The notes under the pieces are model-generated. The model was not told the origin of the DNA, searched no databases, and saw only the letters and a list, made by a program, of their open reading frames with translations. Shown in pieces: positions 57,241 to 64,000 of a stretch of DNA of 64,000 bases (positions are counted from its first letter, which is position 1; each line of letters starts with the position of its first letter). Source of the DNA: Magnolia sinica (lineage: Eukaryota; Streptophyta; Magnoliopsida; Magnoliales; Magnoliaceae); contig NC_080573.1 in NCBI RefSeq assembly GCF_029962835.1, positions 141,651,495 through 141,715,494 on the forward strand, written 5' to 3'. Position numbers and translations under genes: made by a program.

Positions 57241-57863
57241 TTCGACTATCGACCTGATAGAATCTTGGAAAATAACCAGGTTGGTTGGCTAAAGTAGCTT
57301 CTCCTACCCCAAAATCATATAGGGTATGTTAAGTAACTAATTTTGGTTTAGAAGATATTCTTGTTAAATGAATAAAGAAAGAAATGAAAAAAAAGAGAGA
57401 AAATTTTTTATATGCTTATATATACATATTTATATAAATATGTATTAGAGAAAATTGTAGGTAGAATAAACTTCTCCTCGTAAAAAAAATAAAATGTATA
57501 GATTGTTGGCGCGGCAGTCCATCTATGGCTACACTTATAATCCGTAGCCATAGGGGGCCACCAGATGGGCGTGGCCCCACCGAACAGGCCAGCAACTGGG
57601 GGGGGGGGGGGGGTCGGTAGTTTGACGAGCCCACTCCAGATAGTCTTATATGGCTATAGATTATGGTATCTATGGCTATAGTTATAATTCGTAGCCATAG
57701 CTCTTAAGGTAACTTTCAAAAATCATGTTTACGAAAAAAGTGAGGGCATTTTCAACCTTAGGCAAGTTGTCCGTACAGCTGGGGCTTATTCTGGTGAGGT
57801 AAAATGAAGTGGGCTTAAACAGGTATATGGGCCGTAAATGGGTCGTACAGTGGTAAATTTCTC
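57241..57863 (-). repeat. Right unique terminal inverted repeat
   Basis: The inverted partner of 50272-51048. It contains a run of 15 G at about 57598-57612 and several tatggctac/gtagccata words between 57520 and 57700. Confidence 0.8.
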
Positions 57864-58745
57864 GCGGGGCATTGTAGGGAGAAGATAGAATGTATCCCAA
57901 GAAAATACACGATTGTCGATCTAAATCTGGCCATTGAACGTATAGGCGGGTCCACTCCAGTCCGTTCGTATTGTGGATCTCAACATTAAATGATCATTCT
58001 ATAGAACTCTTCCTCAATAGAAAATCTTATTTCTACGATCAGTAGATCTTTTTTCCTTGGATGAACTCTACGATTTTAGGCCACTGATTGGATAGTCGTA
58101 TCATCTGTTGGAGATGAATTTTGGCAAATGGTACATAAATTATGCGTTCCACCATATTAACTGTTTAGATCATCCAAAGATGTTGCTAGATTTAGGGTTT
58201 CTGGACGGTGAGCAAAATCACGATTTTATTTGGTGGAGTATCGTCTCGATGGCATTTCGTGGGCCGCCAGAATTGACATATTGACTTCAAATGGACGTTT
58301 GGCGTGTAAGATGGGAAGAACCGAAATATGTTACATCCATCTCTCTGCAGGAAAGAGTCACAAGATGAATTGACATTCGGGACCATACATCTACTTGTCC
58401 CTACAATAGTTGGGGGTGGCTAACAGTGAAGTGTGGTCTGACATTGGGTGTACTAACATGCTAACCAGAAAAAAAAGGATGATTCTGGCCATCCGATCTG
58501 TGGCCTTCAAAGCAATGACAGTAAACAAAAAATGATTAACAGTAAACATTTTTAGGTCAGAAAAAAGTACAGGAAAAATAATCGTTGGGATGGATGGATG
58601 GGTGGGCCACATTGGAGAATGTAGCTCGTCTAGAAAGCCGATTGCATGCAGTCGGGAGCTAGAGACGCATCCCGTCCAGCGCCAGCAGAAAACTGCCGCG
58701 TGGCATGGATGGGTGGGATTTTGGGACTCGGGTTTGGTGGATCCC
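57864..58745. other. Intergenic, no gene seen
   Basis: Begins with the right target-site copy of the foldback element. No exon or repeat family is clearly recognised. Confidence 0.4.
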
Positions 58746-59157
58746 TGTGGGGCCACCGTGATGTTTGTGTCTTATATCCACGCCGTCCTCACGTTTCTAG
58801 GGCACGAGTCCAAAAATGCAGCAGATCCAAATCTCAGGTGGACCACACCACAGGAATCAGTGGTGATTGAATGCTATAAATTATATATATATTGGGACCA
58901 CAGGAAATATTTATTTGCCATCTATCCCGTTGATAAGGTCACAGGAGCCTGGGTGAAGTGAAGGGACCACACGAACATCAGCTTGATCCAAAACTTCCGT
59001 GGCCCACAAAAAGTTTTTAACCGTCAGTCGCCACTGCTCCTGTGACGTGGCCCACCTGATATTTGGATATGCATTGCTGCATGTGTGGGCTCAAGCCCTA
59101 AAATGATCCGGCATTTAGACAGCGTGGATATAAGACACATGTAACATGGTGGACCCA
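58746..59157. repeat. GGGCCCAC palindromic family copy
   Basis: It begins tgtggggccaccgtgatgtt, tatatccacgccgtcc, ctcaggtggaccacacc. The centre is about 58890-58920. It ends gacagcgtggatataagaca, then catggtggaccc. The arms are inverted copies. Confidence 0.7.
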
Positions 59158-59380
59158 ATCAAGGATCAATGGTCGGCGTCAGCTTGGATATAAGACCCAC
59201 TCACTGGTTGGCGTCGGCCATTTATGAGCCAGCTGAAACAGGGAAGGTGACGGGATTTTAAGGTTTTATTTATTTATAGCGATGACACGTGGTATTGTCA
59301 AATCTAACCTTTATTATGATAACTATGTGAAAATTGGATGGATGAAAATATACTTATTATGAGATTTTGATAGTTGTACA

Positions 59381-59906
59381 TATGGCTGTACTTCGGTCAG
59401 CTCGCTTGACTCAACTTGGAAAAGCCTGATTAGCACGAACCCCAACTCCAATTGACTCGAATTGAATTGATCTGGGAAGTGGTTATTTTCATCGTGATGT
59501 TGCTCAAGTGTCCGATGAAATGACTCAACGACTTGTTGTCTCGGATGGATGCGTACATTCTCCACAAAATCAGCCAGGAGAGGAAGGAATGAATATGAAA
59601 CAAATCATTAAAAAAGAAAAGTTTACACAACAAAACTGCCATCATATCTTGTTTTTTTATGTAGTTTGTTGAGTGTTTAATAAATTATTATTGTTTTGCA
59701 TTATGTGAGAGATTTATGATCTATTATATGTGTTTAAGAAAATGTCTCATAGGCTCGAATTGGCACAAGCTGCTGACCGAACCGAGCTGAGTTGGCTAGT
59801 CAGGCTCAAGGATTGAGCTGAGCCGAGTTCAAGCTGGGGTTAGCTGCTGGCCGAGCCGAGAGGAGATGTGCCAAGCTTGACGCAGTTCAACTCGTGTACA
59901 ACTCTA
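59381..59906. mobile_element. 526-bp hAT MITE with perfect 8-bp target duplication
   Basis: The left end is TATGGCTGTACTTCGGTCAG; the right end reversed is TAGAGTTGTACACGAGTTGA. The flanks are identical: GTTGTACA at 59373-59380 and 59907-59914. Subterminal GAGCTGAGCCGAG and GCTCGCTTGACTC words are typical of plant hAT MITEs. Non-coding. Confidence 0.85.
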
Positions 59907-59914
59907 GTTGTACA

Positions 59915-60998
59915 GAGTTTCTTTTTCTTCTTTTTTACTATTTTTCTATAATTTCTTCTTTCTTTTCAAACATATTTTTCAAAGACCCATCACCACCCCT
60001 TTCAATTGCATTTTCTTGCATATGTTCACCGTCATGAACTTCTCCGGCACATGGGCACCACCAACAACTTCAAAGGCCTTAAAATTTTATTTTATTTTTG
60101 CTATGACGACATTTCTTAGAGATATAAAATATTGATATATGGAAAACATTTTAATTGATTATTTTATTTTGTTTTTTGTAGAATAGCATTTTATTAGAGA
60201 TGAAAACCACTTTTGGTTATGAATACAAAATGATAGTCGTGGTTGTTGTTGTCGTGAGGAGAAGTAGTTGTTAAAAGGAATTTAAGATAGCTAAAGATGG
60301 TTGTAGTTATCATGTGGAAGATAATGAAGAAGATACAATTTGAATTTTGTAATGTATTGCCTTGATTGAAGTGATTGTCATGTATTAAAGGTATGGGTTA
60401 TCTATATTAACTATCTACATTGTCATGTGTTAATGATTTGGATTTAGGTTGTCATGTGTTAAGAGTCTCGGTTGTCATGTGAGGGTATAGGGTATCATGT
60501 GTTAGGGGTCTAGGTTGTCATGTGAAGAAGAAAAAATAAAACTTTGTGCAGCAACCTTGTAGGTTTAAGCATATTAGTGAACCTTGTAAATCTCCATGCC
60601 TTGTTTCGTACTATTTTATTTTAGTTTTTACTTTTAAATTTTAGTTTAACACATTTCTTTTGCATTTCTACTCCCCTACATGCCACATTAATTGTATGTG
60701 AATGTTTTTCTACATCGATAACTTATTCATAAATCCATATCTATCATTGAGAACACATCGCTTGCCACACTAGTTATAGGTTAAATTCACCTAAAACCAA
60801 TTCCATGACCATTTTTCCTTAACAAAGGGTGGAAAATAATAACAAAATAATCAAAAGGCTTGAAACTTTAGAGTGCCATCTCAATGTGACTTGGAGAATC
60901 ATGCAACTGATTGAATAGTTGTTCTAGCTGCCATCACACCACAAGGACAGGATATCAAACATAAACACCATGGATATCCTTGAAGATTGGACTTTTGA
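59915..60998. other. Intergenic with a small degenerate tandem repeat
   Basis: From 60373 to 60526 a ttgtcatgtgttaa word recurs about six times at uneven 22-36 bp spacing. The rest is AT-rich, with pyrimidine tracts near 59920-59985. No gene is seen. Confidence 0.45.
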
Positions 60999-61412
60999 GG
61001 CTCACCAGGATGTGTATTTTATCCACATTGTCCATCCACTTTGCTTACTCATTTTAGAGCATGAGCCCAAAATTGAGGCCTATCCAAAGCTCAAGTGGAC
61101 CACACCACATGAAAATAATGAGGATATGTTGAAACCTTTCTAGGGCCCACCTTAATGTTTATTTACCATCTAACCCGTTCACAAGGTCAAAACAGATCGG
61201 GGTGATCAAGGAAAGCACAAATATCAACTTGATCCAAAGCTTCCAATGCCCCAATAAAGTTTTCAACGATGATAAAACATTTGATCTCCATTATTCTTGG
61301 GTGTAGTCTACTTGAGCTCTAGATATGCTTCATTTGGGGCTCCTGCCCTAAAATGAGCCGGTAAAACAGATGGATGGTGTGGATAAAATGCATACATCAT
61401 TGTGAGCCCCAC
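60999..61412. repeat. GGGCCCAC palindromic family, best full copy (414 bp)
   Basis: The left arm starts ggctcaccaggatgtgtatt, then ttatccacattgtccatcc and ctcaagtggaccacacc. The right arm reversed reads ggggctcacaatgatgtatg, then ttatccacaccatccatc and gctcaagtagactacacc. Arms are about 140 bp around a gggcccaccttaatgtttat centre. Confidence 0.75.
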
Positions 61413-61418
61413 ATAGTA

Positions 61419-64000
61419 TGTCACACCCCAAATTCGGGGACAGACAGCTTCCGTGATGCCCTGAATCTGGCACTCGACTTCCATACACTAAGTGCTGAGT
61501 TTGGCGCATCACAAGGAAGATTTTTGACTGATTTACACACATACACACACAAATACTTGAGCATGAAGATTCATGATTGAAATACACACATATACTTGAG
61601 CATGAAGATTCATGATCAAAATACCAAGCAACACTCTCCATTATAAATCCTGATGGTTACAAGTACAATGCTTTCCAAAAGGTACATAACGTCAACATTG
61701 CCAAATCGAAAAATAGATACTATAACCACTCCCATTTTAGTCCTAAGATTTTGAGATTAAATAGCTAAACTCACTAAACATTTTACGATGAGATTAGCCC
61801 ACTTAAAACCCAAATTGTTATCGTACGCTTCAATTCAAAATGGGATAAACCACCCCACATAAAACCAACAGACCAACTAAAATAATCAACACTAAATCTC
61901 TTAAGGCGAGCCTTTACAAGAGTGGAAGCAGACCAATCTTCAGTTCAAGGCGATTTAGAAACCCTGCAGTAGGGATAGACAGCTTAGATCTCATTCACAA
62001 ACAATCAGGACTTACCAAAATAGCAACCTTAGACGTACAATGACTCTCCAAGACGAATGGTCAGTGCGGATTGGTCGAGATCACCAAATGTACGCCACAT
62101 CTGATGGTGCGTGTACACTGATGGTATGCTCGTGCTATGCACGGGATTTCCGTATCTGGTCAAATGTGCTTTGACCCGATAGAAATCGCAAACACCATGG
62201 AAATTTGAAAATTTCCTCCCGCCCAATGCACATTCAAACCATACCGTCCATTTGTTGACGTTAATGGCCACCCTTCCGAATACAAAAGCTAGATCTAGAC
62301 CGTCCATCTGATAGATAGGGTCCCACCGACCCTAACCATGCTGTGACCTAGGATTGAAAGTCGACTACGCTAGCTCGATCAACGACCGGTCGGGCATTGT
62401 AGAGGGAAAATGCTGGCGTGAGGAGAAGTTCCATGTCCTTTTCCTGGCTGGCAAATCTAGTCATTTGGAGTCGTCAGACTCCGTCCACGCGCGCGAAGAA
62501 AATCGGCGTCACCCCTATGATTTCTGGAAATGGATCCTTACGCACCGAAAGTCGGAAGAATAACTTCCATTATAGGTTGGAACGATCTCCGCCATTCTCC
62601 GACTTCTGGAAGCTCCCCACGAGCGGATCCTAGTCGTCCACGTTAGGGCCGTTAACAATCTCGTAATGAAGTCGAGATTTTGGTGAGACGCCGCAATGGC
62701 GCGAGTCACCGCCTCTCCCAAATTAGTGTAGTAACCAACGGTCCTCAATCATCGTTGGGTGGGCCATACATGCCTCCTGGGCATCATCTAAACCGCTTGG
62801 GCGCACCAGATTGGCAAATCAATCGGCCGTTACAAAATTGCCATGATTGTCGGGTCATCTTCCCCGATCTGACTGTCATCAACGGATCTTGATAGGATGA
62901 TCTTTTCTCCAATCCAAGACATTCATCGTGTGGCCCATCATACCTAAAACTCATCAAAGAACGTTATTTGGGCCCATTCATATGTTCAGAGGTTTAAGAG
63001 AATTCTGATGATGAGTTTCTCTCGGCAGCTATGCGTTAACAACATGCTAATCATTGGGATTAGCTGTGGATAGTTCTAGAAATAGAAACGACTATAAGAA
63101 GCCGGATTTTAGGGCAATTCCCAAGGTAAGATAGGAAAGAAACAGAAATGGTAAGAAAGGAGAGAGAGAGAGAGAGCGAGGTTAGACGTCGCTGAGGCGA
63201 TTTGCAAATTTTGTTGCAACTAGACTCAATTGGGTCGTCCATCTTCTGAGAAGGAATGGTGAGAGGAGAGAAGATAGAGAGAAAGCAAAGGTGACTGGGA
63301 GAGGAAGCAGCTACTGGAACTAGTTTCCAGTTGCTATTTAACTCAATAGTTCCACTCAGTTCTAAAGAGAACGAGTCAGAACCAGTTTCTGACCCGTTTT
63401 ATTTCCAAGTCGTGAACCGTTTGTAGGGGCCAAGGTGGAAGTCGTGCCAGCCTACTCTGTCCCAATCCGACCAAGTTCGTACCACTCCAACTCGACGCAC
63501 AAGACGCACTCCATCCTTGTTTACCTGTCCCAAACCCATTTTCAGCATCCAAGCAACGCCCTCATCAGGTAAGGTCGTCAATCTTCCCTCAGTTTTTGTC
63601 GAAATCCCTTTGCTTGGCCGATTGTGTTCACAACTATCTCAACTTGGTCACGAGTTGAGTGACTCTATTGCACGTTTCGGGGTGGAAACCTTGATCTGAC
63701 TCCATAGCAGTGGTTGGTTTGACCCAGTACAACTGCACCATCAAGCATCTCGAGTCGATCTTGGCCACCGCTGGAATATCACACCAAATCGTTGGAAGAG
63801 TCGACTGAGTCGACCGGTTACTGAGTTAGAGACTCCTCCATGTTTTAGGTGAAACCCTGACTCGAGTCGAATCTGAGGACCCTTCCAATTCAGCCTCTCT
63901 ACACCTTCAAGAAGGACCAACAGGTAACGAAACCAAGTCTACCTCTGTCATAGTTCTATATCTAAACTAGTTGTTTACCTAACTGAGTTAACTCAGTGAT
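61419..64000. mobile_element. Probable Ty3/gypsy LTR, running off the right edge
   Basis: It starts TGTCACACCCCAAATTCGGG and continues gcttccgtgatgccctgaat, the same layout as the inner end of the LTR at 3180 (TGTCACGACTC). A 46-bp tandem duplication (tacttgagcatgaagattca) lies at 61552-61620. There is no primer binding site on the left, so either it is a solo LTR read in reverse or the internal part is missing. No matching end is seen before 64000. GAGTCGAC-rich sequence fills 63400-63900. No gene is recognised in this 2.6-kb stretch. Confidence 0.5.

Larger units (their letters stand above)
50272..57863. mobile_element. 7.6-kb Mutator-like foldback element with satellite-filled arms
   Basis: The left end is GAGAAATTTACCACTGTACG; the right end reversed is the same 20 bases. 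The flanking 9-mers are GCGGGGTAC (50263-50271) and GCGGGGCAT (57864-57872), 7 of 9, fitting Mutator-like 9-bp target duplications. The inverted repeats hold a unique part (50272-51048 and 57241-57863) and continue into 21-bp satellite arrays in opposite orientation (51049-51248 plus 54365-56325 versus 56488-57240). A 162-bp spacer lies between them. There is no transposase, so the element is non-autonomous. A 3.1-kb LTR was inserted later into the left array. Confidence 0.78.

Noticed and set aside
1..64000. tRNA, rRNA or snRNA genes
   Set aside because: No cloverleaf or conserved RNA-gene sequence was recognised. The only tRNA-like words are the retroelement primer sites and the box-like words of the SINE family. 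A tRNA scan was not available.

Overview
This is nuclear DNA from a flowering plant with a large, transposon-rich genome. It contains plant-type Ty3/gypsy and Ty1/copia retroelements primed by initiator-Met tRNA, many inverted-repeat DNA transposons, an RTE-type LINE, a SINE-like family, and one clear spliced plant gene. Nothing looks bacterial, organellar or viral beyond the old retroelement copies. The order cannot be fixed from sequence alone. An early-diverging or magnoliid-like lineage is only a guess.

The one well-supported host gene is on the minus strand at 38285-48392. Its five coding exons (11 + 128.3 + 45 + 17 + 24.7 codons, stop included) join in phase to about 225 residues. They encode a cytochrome b5-like heme protein of the RLF (REDUCED LATERAL ROOT FORMATION) type. 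Its introns hold most of the TE content of that interval: a RTE LINE split by a MITE, two further MITEs, and a Tat-like gypsy fragment split by an 867-bp hAT element. Intron 1 appears to use a GC-AG splice pair. A second gene-derived piece, 15334-15810, keeps three exons and two introns of the 3' end of a nuclear gene. It lies between terminal inverted repeats, as if captured by a transposon.

Layout. 1-7531: decayed Ty3/gypsy element on the minus strand (RNase H, RT, protease, gag, PBS, then a 4.35-kb LTR). 7532-20157: gene-poor, with several MITE families, a 62-bp direct repeat flanking an insert, and the captured gene piece. 20158-26711: two copia remnants in opposite orientations, the second with a complete 3' LTR. 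26712-32390: a 1.1-kb direct duplication, a 2-kb hAT-like element with an 8-bp target duplication, a copia solo LTR with tandem palindromes, and long TA tracts. 32979-38284: intergenic, with a copia gag fragment. 38285-48392: the RLF gene. 50272-57863: a 7.6-kb foldback element whose inverted repeats run into arrays of a 21-bp satellite, itself split by a 3.1-kb solo LTR. 57864-64000: MITEs, a hAT MITE with a perfect 8-bp duplication, and the start of another LTR.

The strongest candidates for something undescribed are: the Mutator-like foldback element built on a 21-bp satellite; a pervasive ~410-bp palindromic repeat family rich in GGGCCCAC words; and a MITE family with GATACTCTGGCAGAG ends. 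All coordinates of element ends were read by eye; no search or alignment was run.
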